NCBI RefSeq assembly: GCF_036759925.1
Contig: NZ_JAPKIB010000009.1
Span: 1-64,000, forward strand
Reading direction: 5' to 3'
DNA: 64,000 nt
Source of the DNA: Kluyvera sp036759925
GTDB taxonomy: Bacteria > Pseudomonadota > Gammaproteobacteria > Enterobacterales > Enterobacteriaceae
Shown: in pieces, positions 8,820-17,723 of the stretch
How the letters are laid out: each line of letters opens with the position of its first letter
Position numbering within the stretch: the first letter of the stretch is position 1
Position numbers and translations under genes: made by a program
The notes under the pieces: model-generated
What the model saw: only the letters and a program-made list of their open reading frames with translations
Databases searched by the model: none
What the model was told of the DNA's origin: nothing

Positions 8820-9500
8820 CTATTCCGGCAGCACCGGCATCCAGTCAATCGGCGCTTCCCCGCGCTGCTGCAACCACTCATTCGCCTTCACAAAATGGTT
8901 GCTGCCAAAGAACCCACGATGCGCGGAGAGCGGCGAGGGGTGCGGTGCTTTCAGCACGCAGTGGCGGTGAGTATCGATAATGGCGCCTTTTTTCTGCGCG
9001 TGCGATCCCCATAATAAGAACACCACGCCTTCGCGATGCTCGTTAATCAGCGCGATCACTTTATCAGTAAAGGTTTCCCAGCCAAGGCTGGCATGCGAGT
9101 GCGCCTGTCCTGCGCGAACGGTCAGCACGGTGTTGAGCAGCAGCACGCCCTGGCGCGCCCAGCTCTCAAGATAGCCGTGGTTCGGGCGGGTAAAACCGGG
9201 GATGGTTCCCTCAAGCTCTTTGTACATATTCAATAGTGAAGGCGGCGTTGCGATACCTGGCTGCACGGAGAAGGCCAGACCGTGTGCCTGATTAGGGCCG
9301 TGATACGGATCCTGCCCGAGGATCACCACCTTCACATCGTTTAACTCGGTAAAGCGAAAGGCGTTAAAGACATCTTTTTGCGGCGGATAGATAGTCTGGC
9401 CGGACTGACGCTCGCTGGCGACGGTGGCAAGGGTGTTCACAAAATAAGGCTGCGCTTTTTCAGCGGCCAGCACGTCGTGCCAGATTAAAGGGGTGGTCAT
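8820..9500 (-). CDS. ung: Uracil-DNA glycosylase
   Basis: Ung removes uracil from DNA in base-excision repair. The 226-residue protein carries the water-activating motif GQDPYHG with D64 and the DNA-intercalating loop HPSPLSAHRGFFG with H187, at the same numbering as E. coli (229 residues). Family 1 is also shown by the STPPSLLN-like uracil-pocket loop (here TPPSLLNMYKEL). It is transcribed divergently from grcA. Confidence 0.97.
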   Translation of the reverse strand: MTTPLIWHDVLAAEKAQPYFVNTLATVASERQSGQTIYPPQKDVFNAFRFTELNDVKVVILGQDPYHGPNQAHGLAFSVQPGIATPPSLLNMYKELEGTIPGFTRPNHGYLESWARQGVLLLNTVLTVRAGQAHSHASLGWETFTDKVIALINEHREGVVFLLWGSHAQKKGAIIDTHRHCVLKAPHPSPLSAHRGFFGSNHFVKANEWLQQRGEAPIDWMPVLPE

Positions 9501-9693
9501 CTCGCTCTCCTGCGAATTGCTATCGGTATAGCTTAACTGCTTCTTTCGACATCACAAAATCGGAAGGCAGCGCTCGCTGCTGGTGGGCTAAAAAAAGTTG
9601 AAGATTTACAAAAATTTTTACGTAAGCGGTAGGGCGTAACTTGATGCAAAACAAGTATTTTCCTATATGACCTTTTTTGTGGTGTGGTTTTTG

Positions 9694-9735
9694 TTGATTT
9701 AAATCAAAGAATCAGGGGTGTTTGAGGGGTATATA
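9694..9735 (+). promoter_or_regulatory. FNR-dependent grcA promoter
   Basis: TTGATTTAAATCAA at 9694-9707 is a perfect FNR palindrome. A TATATA -10 element at 9730-9735 places the site centre about 41.5 bases upstream of the predicted start near 9742, the class II activator position. This fits anaerobic induction of grcA. Apart from this promoter, I see nothing definite in the rest of the 319-base ung-grcA gap. Confidence 0.82.
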
Positions 9736-9819
9736 TACACTCAAGCAACAATGGTTTTACCAATTGGCCGCGGTCAGGCCGGTTAAAAACGAATATAACG
9801 AGCCTTAGGGAGGCATCAA

Positions 9820-10203
9820 ATGATTACAGGTATCCAAATCACTAAAGCTGCAAACAACGATCTGCTGAACTCATTCTGGCTGCTCGACAGCGAGAAAGGC
9901 GAAGCACGCTGCCTGTGTGCAAAAGGCGGTTACGCAGAAGATGACGTTGTTGCCGTTAGTGCGCTGGGCGACATCGAATATCGTGAAATCCCGGTTGAAG
10001 CAAAACCAGAAGTCCGCGTTGAAGGCGGTCAGCACCTGAACGTGAACGTGCTGCGTCGTGAAACCCTGATGGACGCGGTTGAGCATCCGGAAAAATACCC
10101 ACAGCTGACCATTCGTGTGTCTGGTTATGCGGTGCGCTTTAACTCTCTGACCCCAGAACAGCAGCGCGACGTTATTGCGCGTACTTTTACTGAGAGCCTG
10201 TAA
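9820..10203 (+). CDS. grcA: Autonomous glycyl radical cofactor GrcA (YfiD)
   Basis: GrcA substitutes for the C-terminal glycyl-radical segment of pyruvate formate-lyase when that enzyme has been cleaved by oxygen, and can be radicalised by PflA. The 127-residue chain ends in the glycyl-radical domain with RVSGYAVRFN, placing the radical glycine at residue 102. The ribosome binding site is cttagggaggc. A perfect FNR site lies upstream and a strong terminator downstream. Confidence 0.96.
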   Translation: MITGIQITKAANNDLLNSFWLLDSEKGEARCLCAKGGYAEDDVVAVSALGDIEYREIPVEAKPEVRVEGGQHLNVNVLRRETLMDAVEHPEKYPQLTIRVSGYAVRFNSLTPEQQRDVIARTFTESL

Positions 10204-10227
10204 TTTCTCAGGGGTGGGAAAGTGGCG

Positions 10228-10245
10228 TGTCGGGCTAGCCCGACA
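10228..10245. other. 18-bp perfect palindrome in the grcA 3' region
   Basis: TGTCGGGCTAGCCCGACA is a perfect inverted repeat with no loop. It lies between the grcA stop codon and the grcA terminator and contains the rare tetramer CTAG at its centre. It could be a protein site or the stem of an RNA structure. I do not recognise it. Confidence 0.6.
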
Positions 10246-10255
10246 TCAGTAGATG

Positions 10256-10292
10256 AATCCCCCCGCAGGGTGCCTGCGGGGGGATTTTTTTA
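10256..10292 (+). terminator. Rho-independent terminator of grcA
   Basis: The stem atccccccgcagg pairs with cctgcggggggat and is followed by seven T residues. It abuts the stop codon of the convergent PTS gene and may serve both directions only weakly. Confidence 0.92.
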
Positions 10293-11657
10293 TTTTGCTT
10301 CTTCGCGACCTACCAGAACGGTGGTGAGCGTAAAGGAGAGGATCAGTGCGATGGCCATGCCGGAAAGCGCAAAGACAAAGTAGGGGCCGATATAGGCGGG
10401 CAGGCTAAAGATGCTCGACAAAATATAGCCATATAGCCGCACGCCAAAGAAGGCGATAAACGCGGAGGCCAGGGAGCTGGCTATCGTCGCTGCGATAAAT
10501 GCTTTTTTGTAGCGGGTAAGCACGCCAAACAGCGCGGGTTCGGTAATGCCCAGCAGCGCGGAAATTGCGGCAGAAAGCGTAACGGTCCGGTTCTCTTTGC
10601 TGACCCGCCAGATGGCAAACGTGGATCCTGCGATGGCCATGTTAGCCATAAACATCATCGGCATTAGCATGTCATAGCCACGATCGCTAAAGTTCTGTAG
10701 CGCAATCGGCGTCATGGCGTGGTGCATACCGGTCAGGATCGCGACCGGGCGAATGGCCCCAACAACCAGCCCGGCAAAGCTTGCCGATACGCCAAATAGC
10801 CCTTCGATAAACCACGCCAGCATTTTACCCAGCCAGATACCAATCGGGCCAATCACCACCAGGGCCGCTAGCGCGCCGAGGAACAGCGTCAGCGTCGGGG
10901 TAAAGACCGTTTTCAGCACCTCTGGCATTATTCTGTCGACCGCCTGATGAATATATTTCAGCGCCAGAATCGAGAAGATAACGGGTATCACGCTGGAGGC
11001 GTAGTTAAAGACCGATACCGGAATAGCGTTGAGTAGCCAGAGCGCAGAGACGGCATCGGCCTGATGGGTTGCCAGCGCTTTGGCGGCGTCAATCAGCGTT
11101 GGATACATCAGACAAGCCGCCACCGCCGCTGCCAGATATTCATTAGTTTTAAAGATTTTCGCCGCCGAAACGGCGAGGAAGAACGGCAGAAAGTAGAAAA
11201 CGCCGCTCGCTATCAGGTCGATAATCATCACGGTATCGCTTTTCGGCGATACCAGCTTCAGCGCGATAAGACCCGCCAGCAGACCTTTAATCATCCCGGC
11301 GCCCGCAATGGCGGGGACGATAGGGCCAAAGACGCCAGACACCGTATCCATAAACAACGAGACCAGGCTTTTCCGCGCTTTGGGCGTGCTGTGAGACACG
11401 TGCTGTTCACCGTTGCCTAAGCTCTCCTGCAGTAGTTCATACCAGCTGTTGACCTTTGGCCCGATGATTATCTGAAACTGATCGCTTTGCAGTTGCGCAC
11501 CCAGCACGCCGGGCAGTTTTTTAATTTCTTCCTGCGCGACTTTATTGTCATCAATTAAATCAAAGCGTAGCCGGGTCATACAGTGCCAGACTTTATTGAT
11601 ATTTTCCTGACCACCCACCAGACCAATAATTCGGCTGATAGCCTCTTGCGTCCCCAT
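10290..11657 (-). CDS. PTS EIIBC permease, glucose/glucoside family
   Basis: This 455-residue sugar phosphotransferase permease has a cytoplasmic IIB domain at about 1-90 with the phosphorylated cysteine C26 in HCMTRLRF, then a IIC channel domain at about 105-450 with about ten hydrophobic segments (GITEPALFG is the typical IIC loop). It has no IIA domain, so it must borrow one, probably the glucose IIA protein Crr. Family members take up sucrose, trehalose, beta-glucosides or N-acetylmuramic acid. The substrate here is unknown. The start follows a caggag site. It is divergent from the dehydratase gene at 11930 and is absent from this position in E. coli K-12. Confidence 0.88.
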   Translation of the reverse strand: MGTQEAISRIIGLVGGQENINKVWHCMTRLRFDLIDDNKVAQEEIKKLPGVLGAQLQSDQFQIIIGPKVNSWYELLQESLGNGEQHVSHSTPKARKSLVSLFMDTVSGVFGPIVPAIAGAGMIKGLLAGLIALKLVSPKSDTVMIIDLIASGVFYFLPFFLAVSAAKIFKTNEYLAAAVAACLMYPTLIDAAKALATHQADAVSALWLLNAIPVSVFNYASSVIPVIFSILALKYIHQAVDRIMPEVLKTVFTPTLTLFLGALAALVVIGPIGIWLGKMLAWFIEGLFGVSASFAGLVVGAIRPVAILTGMHHAMTPIALQNFSDRGYDMLMPMMFMANMAIAGSTFAIWRVSKENRTVTLSAAISALLGITEPALFGVLTRYKKAFIAATIASSLASAFIAFFGVRLYGYILSSIFSLPAYIGPYFVFALSGMAIALILSFTLTTVLVGREEAK

Positions 11658-11736
11658 AGCGGCTCCTGCGGTATGTTTGTTGTTTTATTTGTCTGCGGAA
11701 ATGGTAAATAAGCTATTCAATAAAAACAAACCAATA

Positions 11737-11758
11737 AAAGATGATGACAATCACATTT
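11737..11758. promoter_or_regulatory. Putative CRP site between the PTS and dehydratase genes
   Basis: The right half ATCACATTT matches the CRP consensus exactly and the left half (AAAGATGAT) matches in part. The site lies in the 272-base divergent promoter region of a sugar cassette, where catabolite control is expected. The assignment is by eye only. Confidence 0.45.
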
Positions 11759-11929
11759 TGCGCTGTATTTGGCTATTAATGGTAGCGATTGGATTAATTG
11801 GTACGTTTTTTAAATATAAATCCATGGGTTTTTGAACCAAAATATTTATTCAATAAAAAGGTTTACCCCATGCTAAAAATAGGGTGAAGATAATAGGAAT
11901 CCATTATTAATTCTCCCTGGGAGCTTTCG

Positions 11930-13129
11930 GTGAAACCTACGCTGATTACTGCGATTGAGTGCTTTATCACCCGTCCAGACCGCCATAATCTGGTGACGGT
12001 TCGGGTGACAACGGATAACGGAACGGTGGGGCTGGGCTGTGCGACGTTCCAGCAGCGCCCGCTGGCGGTGAAAACGCTGGTGGATGAATATCTACAGCCG
12101 CTGCTGCTGGGCCGTGATGCCAATAATATCGAAGACCTCTGGCAGATGATGAACGTTAACGCTTACTGGCGTAACGGCCCGGTGATGAATAACGCCATTT
12201 CCGGCGTTGATATGGCACTGTGGGATATCAAAGCGCAGCTTGCCTGCATGCCGCTGTATCAACTGCTCGGCGGAAAATCGCGTGACGCGATTTCTGCTTA
12301 TACGCATGCCAGCGGTGAAACGCCGGATGAGCTATTCGTGTCCGTGGATAATCTGCTGGAGCAGGGGTACCGCTACATTCGCTGCCAGCTCGGATTTTAC
12401 GGCGGAACGTCGCGAGAAATGCAGACTCCAGAGAACCCAACGCCGGGCGCATGGTTCGATCAGGACGAATACGTGCGCAATACGGTCGAGATGTTCCGGC
12501 TACTCCGCGCACGCTACGGCTACCGTTTCCATATCCTACATGATGTTCACGAACGCCTCTTCCCGCAGCAGGCATTGCAGCTGGCAAAGCAGCTTGAACC
12601 TTACCAGCCGTGGTTTATTGAAGATATTTTACCGCCACAGCAGAGCCCGTGGTTGGCACAGATTCGCCAGCAGAGCAGCGTGCCGTTAGCGATGGGAGAG
12701 TTGTTTAATAACCCTGCAGAGTGGCATGACCTTATCGTCAACCGACAGATCGATTTTATCCGCTGTCATATTTCGCAGATTGGCGGTATCACTCCGGCGT
12801 TGAAGCTGGCGGTGCTGTGCCAGGCCTTTGGCGTGCGGCTGGCGTGGCATGGGCCTGGCGACATGACGCCGATTGGCGTCGCGGTGAATACCCACCTGAA
12901 TATCCATCTGCACAATGCCGCCATTCAGGAATTTATTCCGCGCTCCGCGATGACGGATGCGGTATTCCCCGGCGCACCTGAAGTGAAAAACGGCTTTATC
13001 TATCCGCCGACGGCGCCAGGTATTGGCGTTGGTTTTGATGAGACGCTGGCGCTGAAGTACCCGGTGATGTACCGCCCGCATGAGTGGACGCAGAGCCGCC
13101 TTCCTGACGGCACTATTCACACGCCGTAA
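11930..13129 (+). CDS. RspA/ManD-family sugar-acid dehydratase (enolase superfamily)
   Basis: This 399-residue enolase-superfamily protein resembles D-mannonate dehydratase ManD and RspA. Likely metal ligands are D205 (HDVHERL), E231 (EDILPP) and E257 (GELFNN). H207 and H307 (WHGPGDMTPIG) are the expected catalytic or substrate residues, and a C-terminal acidic residue (E334) is kept. Family members dehydrate sugar acids such as D-mannonate or D-gluconate, some very slowly, so the substrate cannot be assigned. The start is GTG at 11930 with cctgggag upstream. It is divergent from the PTS gene and converges with the GntR gene, with one base between the two stop codons. Confidence 0.85.
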   Translation: MKPTLITAIECFITRPDRHNLVTVRVTTDNGTVGLGCATFQQRPLAVKTLVDEYLQPLLLGRDANNIEDLWQMMNVNAYWRNGPVMNNAISGVDMALWDIKAQLACMPLYQLLGGKSRDAISAYTHASGETPDELFVSVDNLLEQGYRYIRCQLGFYGGTSREMQTPENPTPGAWFDQDEYVRNTVEMFRLLRARYGYRFHILHDVHERLFPQQALQLAKQLEPYQPWFIEDILPPQQSPWLAQIRQQSSVPLAMGELFNNPAEWHDLIVNRQIDFIRCHISQIGGITPALKLAVLCQAFGVRLAWHGPGDMTPIGVAVNTHLNIHLHNAAIQEFIPRSAMTDAVFPGAPEVKNGFIYPPTAPGIGVGFDETLALKYPVMYRPHEWTQSRLPDGTIHTP

Positions 13130-13130
13130 A

Positions 13131-13850
13131 TCAACTCTGCGGCTGCTGGCGGAAGGTGAGGTTGTCGCGGTTATGGGGGATCACGTAGGTGCAGCTGTAG
13201 TTGATATCGATAATGTCGCTTATCTCGTACACGCGTCCGCCGTCGAGGATCCCACGGTTGTTGATGTGCATGGCCGGGCTGCCTTTTTTGCAGCCCAACA
13301 GCACCGACTGCTCGCGGCTGACGCTGACGGCCCGATAGCTGGTCAGCAGATGGGAAATCTGCAGCCCTTTGCTCAGCACGTACTGCTGTAACGAGCGTTC
13401 AATCACTTCCTGATTGAGGTCGCTGAACAGGGCGGCGGGCATGCGGGATATTTCAATTTGGGTCGCGACGTCATCGACAAAGCGTAACCGGCAGAACTGC
13501 CAGATAAAGTCATCGTCGGTGAGGCCGAAAATTTGCTGGTCTTCCCGCTCGGGTCGCTTCTTGTGCAGGCTTACCATACGATAGCGCATCTGATCGAAAC
13601 GCTTTTCGGTGATTGAGTTATAGACCAGCGGATTGCTGCGCGTTTGCTCGTTAATCCAGATACCGGAACCCTGAACGATGCGAACCACCCCGATGCTGGC
13701 AAGCTTCTCCAGCGCCTGACGAATGGTAAAGCGTGATACGCCGTACTCCTCTGCCAGCTGGCGTTCCGGCGGGAGCTTGCGCGGCCCTTCGCTGTGCTGC
13801 TGGTAGATTTTGCTGAGGAGATCCTGAGTCACAAACTCTTTTTTCTTCAT
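13131..13850 (-). CDS. GntR-family regulator with UTRA effector domain
   Basis: This 239-residue regulator has an N-terminal winged helix (about 5-70, with LPPERQLAEEYGVSRFTIRQALEKL as recognition region) and a C-terminal UTRA ligand-binding domain (about 90-235), the HutC subfamily layout. Such proteins usually respond to a phosphorylated sugar or related metabolite. It lies next to the dehydratase gene and probably controls the divergent PTS/dehydratase promoters. The operator is not identified. Confidence 0.88.
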   Translation of the reverse strand: MKKKEFVTQDLLSKIYQQHSEGPRKLPPERQLAEEYGVSRFTIRQALEKLASIGVVRIVQGSGIWINEQTRSNPLVYNSITEKRFDQMRYRMVSLHKKRPEREDQQIFGLTDDDFIWQFCRLRFVDDVATQIEISRMPAALFSDLNQEVIERSLQQYVLSKGLQISHLLTSYRAVSVSREQSVLLGCKKGSPAMHINNRGILDGGRVYEISDIIDINYSCTYVIPHNRDNLTFRQQPQS

Positions 13851-13876
13851 GGTCAGCTTCCGTTACCTTCCAATAT

Positions 13877-13905
13877 GAAAACGCCGGGAGGTTATCCCGG
13901 CGTTT
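13877..13905 (-). terminator. Terminator of srmB
   Basis: The stem aacgccggga pairs with tcccggcgtt around a short loop just after the srmB stop codon, followed by tttt on the minus strand. It insulates the GntR gene from srmB. Confidence 0.8.
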
Positions 13906-13908
13906 GCT

Positions 13909-15243
13909 TTACTCTTCGTTAGTCTGCTCTGGCGCAGCGCTGCCGCTTGGTTTACGGCGTTTGCCAACGTTCTTGGCATCGCGGTGACGAACCTTCACAC
14001 GCGGTTTTTCTTTGTCTTTCTCTTTCTTCTTCTCGGCGCGTTTGGCGAGCACTTTCTTCGACGGTTTGCCGGTCATTTTTTCGCTCGGCGCGCGCGTTGT
14101 CGGACGCAGCTCGTCAATGACGCGAGATTTCAGCGGCTCTTCGACATAGCGGCCGATTTTCAGCAGCAGCAGGTGATCGTGCGTTTCCACCAGAGAAATC
14201 GCCGTCCCTTTACGACCGGCACGGCCGGTACGGCCGATACGGTGCAGGTAGGTATCTGCGCCGCGCGGCATATCGAAGTTGATGACGTGGCTGACGTCGG
14301 GGATATCGATCCCGCGCGCGGCAACGTCGGTCGCAACCAGCACGTTGACGCGGCCGTCGGTCAGACGCTTAATGCCTTCGGTACGCTTAATCTGCGGCAT
14401 CTCGCCTTCGAGATAGCAGTTGTTGATACCGGCCTGACGCAGGATTTCCGCCAGCTCGTGCACACGCTCGCGCTTACGCACAAACACGATGGTACGGGTG
14501 GCATCTTCCTGCTTCAGCAGGTGTTTCAGCAGCTCAACCTTGTGCTCGAAGTTATCAGCGCGATAGTACCACTGATGAATTTTTTTACGCTCGCGGGTCG
14601 ACGGCGTCGCAGACACTTCTACCGGATCTTCCAGCAGACGCTCGGCAAAGTCTTTAATCGCTTCACCTTCGAGGGTCGCGGAGAACAGCAGCGTCTGTTT
14701 ACGCCAGCGGGTCTCACCGGCGATATGCTCGATATCCTGGGCAAAGCCCATGTCCAGCATACGGTCTGCTTCGTCGAGGATCAGTGTCTCAACGGCGCGG
14801 CAGTCGAAGTTTTCTTCTTTAATGTACTGCAGCAGACGACCGGTCGTCGCCACCACGATATCCTGGTTTTCGCTGAACACTTCGGCGTGGTTCATATACG
14901 CAACGCCACCGGTGATGGTCGCAATATCCAGGTGCGTGTTTTTTGCCAGCTCGCGAGCATGATCGGCGACCTGCATCGCCAGTTCACGCGTAGGCGTGAG
15001 GATCAGGATGCGCGGCGGGCCAGATTTTTTGCGCGGAAAGTCGAGCAGGTGCTGCAACGCAGGCAGCAAATACGCCGCTGTTTTACCGGTGCCGGTTGGC
15101 GCAGAACCGAGAACATCACGTCCATCGAGCGCAGGCGGAATGGCGGCAGCCTGAATGGCAGTCGGGCGTGTAAAGCCTTTATCCTGGAGGGCTTCCAGAA
15201 GGCTTTCGTCAAGTTCAAGTTCGGAAAAAGTCGTTACAGTCAT
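13909..15243 (-). CDS. srmB: ATP-dependent RNA helicase SrmB
   Basis: SrmB is a DEAD-box helicase that assists early assembly of the 50S ribosomal subunit. The 444-residue chain shows the Q motif near 6-31, Walker A APTGTGKT at 49-56, PTRELA at 84-89, DEAD at 157-160, the SAT motif near 188 and HRIGRTGRAGR in the second RecA domain. A lysine/arginine-rich, low-complexity tail follows from about residue 380, typical of SrmB. It is divergent from trmN6. Confidence 0.96.
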   Translation of the reverse strand: MTVTTFSELELDESLLEALQDKGFTRPTAIQAAAIPPALDGRDVLGSAPTGTGKTAAYLLPALQHLLDFPRKKSGPPRILILTPTRELAMQVADHARELAKNTHLDIATITGGVAYMNHAEVFSENQDIVVATTGRLLQYIKEENFDCRAVETLILDEADRMLDMGFAQDIEHIAGETRWRKQTLLFSATLEGEAIKDFAERLLEDPVEVSATPSTRERKKIHQWYYRADNFEHKVELLKHLLKQEDATRTIVFVRKRERVHELAEILRQAGINNCYLEGEMPQIKRTEGIKRLTDGRVNVLVATDVAARGIDIPDVSHVINFDMPRGADTYLHRIGRTGRAGRKGTAISLVETHDHLLLLKIGRYVEEPLKSRVIDELRPTTRAPSEKMTGKPSKKVLAKRAEKKKEKDKEKPRVKVRHRDAKNVGKRRKPSGSAAPEQTNEE

Positions 15244-15372
15244 GATTACCTCTGTGTGAGGCGCTGATTATAGACGTTACGGCTCTAATCTTCATCTGTT
15301 TGTATGGCTATCTGTTCTCGGGTATTGTGCATAGCTATAAAAGCTTATGCAGTTCCCCTGGCAAGGTTGACC

Positions 15373-16113
15373 ATGATCTCTGATTCTAAATCCGCGCTTC
15401 GCCGCAACGGATTTACCTTTAAGCAGTTTTTTGTCGCTCACGATCGTTGTGCCATGAAAGTCGGTACGGACGGTATTTTGCTTGGCGCCTGGTCGCCTAT
15501 CGCACGGGTAACCCGGATCCTCGATATTGGCGCTGGCAGCGGTTTACTCGCGCTGATGCTGGCGCAGCGTACGGATGATAGCGTGGCGATCGATGCCGTT
15601 GAGCTTGATGAAGACGCCGCGGAGCAGGCGCGTGAAAACGTGGCTGAATCCCCATGGGCGGAACGTATTCAGGTACATACGGCAGATATTCAGCAGTGGG
15701 TTGCGGGGCTGACTACGCGCTATAACCTGATTGTCAGCAACCCGCCTTATTATGAGCAGGGGGTGGAGTGCGCAACGCCGCAGCGTGAGCAGGCTCGTTA
15801 CACCACCTCGCTCGACCATGAAGCGCTGCTGGCCTGCGCGGCGAACGCCATTACCGAAGATGGTTTCTTCTGCGTGGTGCTGCCGGAAAATATCGGCCAG
15901 ACGTTTACCCAGCAGGCGTTATCCATGGGCTGGCATTTACGCCTGCGCACCGACGTGGCGGAAACGGAGATGCGCCTGCCGCATCGAGTATTACTCGCGT
16001 TTTCACCGAAGGGCGGCGAGTGCTTTAGCGACAGGCTGGTGATCCGTGGGCCAGAGCAGCAGTATTCGGAAGGCTACACTGCGCTGACCCAGGCGTTCTA
16101 TCTATTTATGTGA
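15373..16113 (+). CDS. trmN6: tRNA1(Val) (adenine37-N6)-methyltransferase TrmN6 (YfiC)
   Basis: TrmN6 uses S-adenosylmethionine to make N6-methyladenosine at A37 of tRNA1-Val. The 246-residue protein has the SAM-binding loop DIGAGSG at 51-57 and the amino-methyltransferase motif NPPY at 123-126. The ATG at 15373, preceded by gcaaggttgacc, gives the conserved N-terminus up to ALRRNGFTFKQFFVAHDRC. An upstream in-frame ATG would add unconserved residues. Its 3' end overlaps the convergent nadB gene by 16 bases. Confidence 0.94.
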   Translation: MISDSKSALRRNGFTFKQFFVAHDRCAMKVGTDGILLGAWSPIARVTRILDIGAGSGLLALMLAQRTDDSVAIDAVELDEDAAEQARENVAESPWAERIQVHTADIQQWVAGLTTRYNLIVSNPPYYEQGVECATPQREQARYTTSLDHEALLACAANAITEDGFFCVVLPENIGQTFTQQALSMGWHLRLRTDVAETEMRLPHRVLLAFSPKGGECFSDRLVIRGPEQQYSEGYTALTQAFYLFM

Positions 16114-17717
16114 ACCAGCGGAGAGAGTACCGACGGGCCCGATTCGGCTAACAGCTCCGGGTAGTCCAGCGTGTAATGCAGGCCACGGCTCTCTTTGCGC
16201 ATCATCGCGCAGCGCACGATAAGCTCGGCTACCTGCACCAGGTTACGCAGCTCCAGCAGGTTATTCGACACGCGGAAGCGGGAATAGTACTCGTCCAATT
16301 CCTGCTGCAGCATGGTAATACGGCGCAGCGCGCGCTCCAGCCGTTTGGTGGTGCGCACAATGCCGACGTAGTCCCACATAAAGAGGCGCAGCTCGTGCCA
16401 GTTATGTTGAATAACCACCAGTTCGTCAGAGTTTTCCACGCGGCTCTCATCCCACGCAGGCAGTTTTTCTGCCTGACGCGCATACGGCATGCGTTTATGA
16501 ATATCTTCCGCCGCCGACCAGCCGTATACCAGACACTCCAGCAGCGAGTTGGATGCCATGCGGTTGGCGCCGTGCAGCCCGGTATAGCTCACTTCGCCAA
16601 TGGCATAGAGCCCATCCACGTCGGTACGACCGTAATCGTCAACCATTACGCCGCCGCAGGTATAGTGCGCCGCTGGCACAATCGGCACTGGCTCTTTGGT
16701 CAGGTCGATTCCCAGGCCCAGTAACTTGTCATAAATCATCGGGAAGTGCTGGCGTACAAAATCTTCCGGTTTATGGCTGATGTCGAGGTACATGCAGTCA
16801 ACGCCGAGGCGCTTCATCTCATGGTCGATGGCGCGTGCGACGATATCACGCGGCGCCAGCTCGGCGCGTTCGTCAAAGTCCAGCATAAAGCGGCTGCCGT
16901 CCGGGCGCTTCAGGTGTGCGCCTTCGCCGCGTAACGCTTCGGTCAGCAGGAAGTTACGCGCCTGAGGATGGTACAGCGCGGTAGGGTGAAACTGATTGAA
17001 TTCGAGGTTTGCCACGCGGCAGCCCGCCCGCCAGGCCATGGCGATACCGTCACCGGAGGAGATATCTGGATTGGTGGTGTACTGATAGACCTTTGAAGCA
17101 CCGCCGGTCGCCAGCACGACGGATTTCGCCGCGCAGGTTTCAACCTTCTCTTTATTACGATCCCAAATCCAGGCGCCAACCACACGGCGGGTGCCGGGCA
17201 GGCCGACTTTATCAGAGATGATTAAGTCAACGGCGTTGCTGCGTTCCAGAATGCGGATGTTGGGGTGGTTAATGGCTTTGCTGACCAGGGTGTTTTCGAC
17301 TTCGCGCCCGGTGGCATCGGCGGCATGCAGAATACGGCGATGGCTGTGTCCGCCTTCGCGCGTCAGATGATAACTTTCTTCCCCGTTTGCCTGCACCTGG
17401 GTGTCAAACAGCACGCCCTGATCGATAAGCCACTGCACGCAGTGTTTGGCGTTGCTGGCAACAAACGACACGGCCTGGCGATCGCAAATGCCGGCACCGG
17501 CAATCAACGTATCATCGATATGCGATTCAATGCTGTCCGTCTCATCGAAGACGGCGGCAATACCGCCCTGGGCATAGAAGGTGGAACCTTCGCTGATCGG
17601 CCCTTTGCTCAGCACGATAACCGAACTGTGCTCTGCCAGACGGAGTGCCAACGACAAGCCTGCTGCGCCGCTACCGATAATCAGTACATCACAAGAAAGT
17701 TCTGGAAGTGAGTTCAT
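16098..17717 (-). CDS. nadB: L-aspartate oxidase
   Basis: NadB oxidises L-aspartate to iminoaspartate, the first step of de novo NAD synthesis, with FAD as cofactor. The N-terminal dinucleotide fold is clear (DVLIIGSGAAGLSLALRLAE), as are flavoprotein-family active-site segments such as HPTALYHPQARNFLLTEALRGEG and YTCGGVMVDDYGRTDVDGLYAIGE. The chain is 539 residues from the ATG at 17717. A second ATG directly precedes it and the choice follows E. coli. A NadR operator lies a few bases upstream. Confidence 0.96.
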   Translation of the reverse strand: MNSLPELSCDVLIIGSGAAGLSLALRLAEHSSVIVLSKGPISEGSTFYAQGGIAAVFDETDSIESHIDDTLIAGAGICDRQAVSFVASNAKHCVQWLIDQGVLFDTQVQANGEESYHLTREGGHSHRRILHAADATGREVENTLVSKAINHPNIRILERSNAVDLIISDKVGLPGTRRVVGAWIWDRNKEKVETCAAKSVVLATGGASKVYQYTTNPDISSGDGIAMAWRAGCRVANLEFNQFHPTALYHPQARNFLLTEALRGEGAHLKRPDGSRFMLDFDERAELAPRDIVARAIDHEMKRLGVDCMYLDISHKPEDFVRQHFPMIYDKLLGLGIDLTKEPVPIVPAAHYTCGGVMVDDYGRTDVDGLYAIGEVSYTGLHGANRMASNSLLECLVYGWSAAEDIHKRMPYARQAEKLPAWDESRVENSDELVVIQHNWHELRLFMWDYVGIVRTTKRLERALRRITMLQQELDEYYSRFRVSNNLLELRNLVQVAELIVRCAMMRKESRGLHYTLDYPELLAESGPSVLSPLVHINR

Positions 17718-17723
17718 CATCTT

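Noticed and set aside
13984..15267. A 427-codon frame opposite srmB
   Set aside because: Shadow of the helicase gene. Low-complexity phenylalanine- and glutamine-rich translation.
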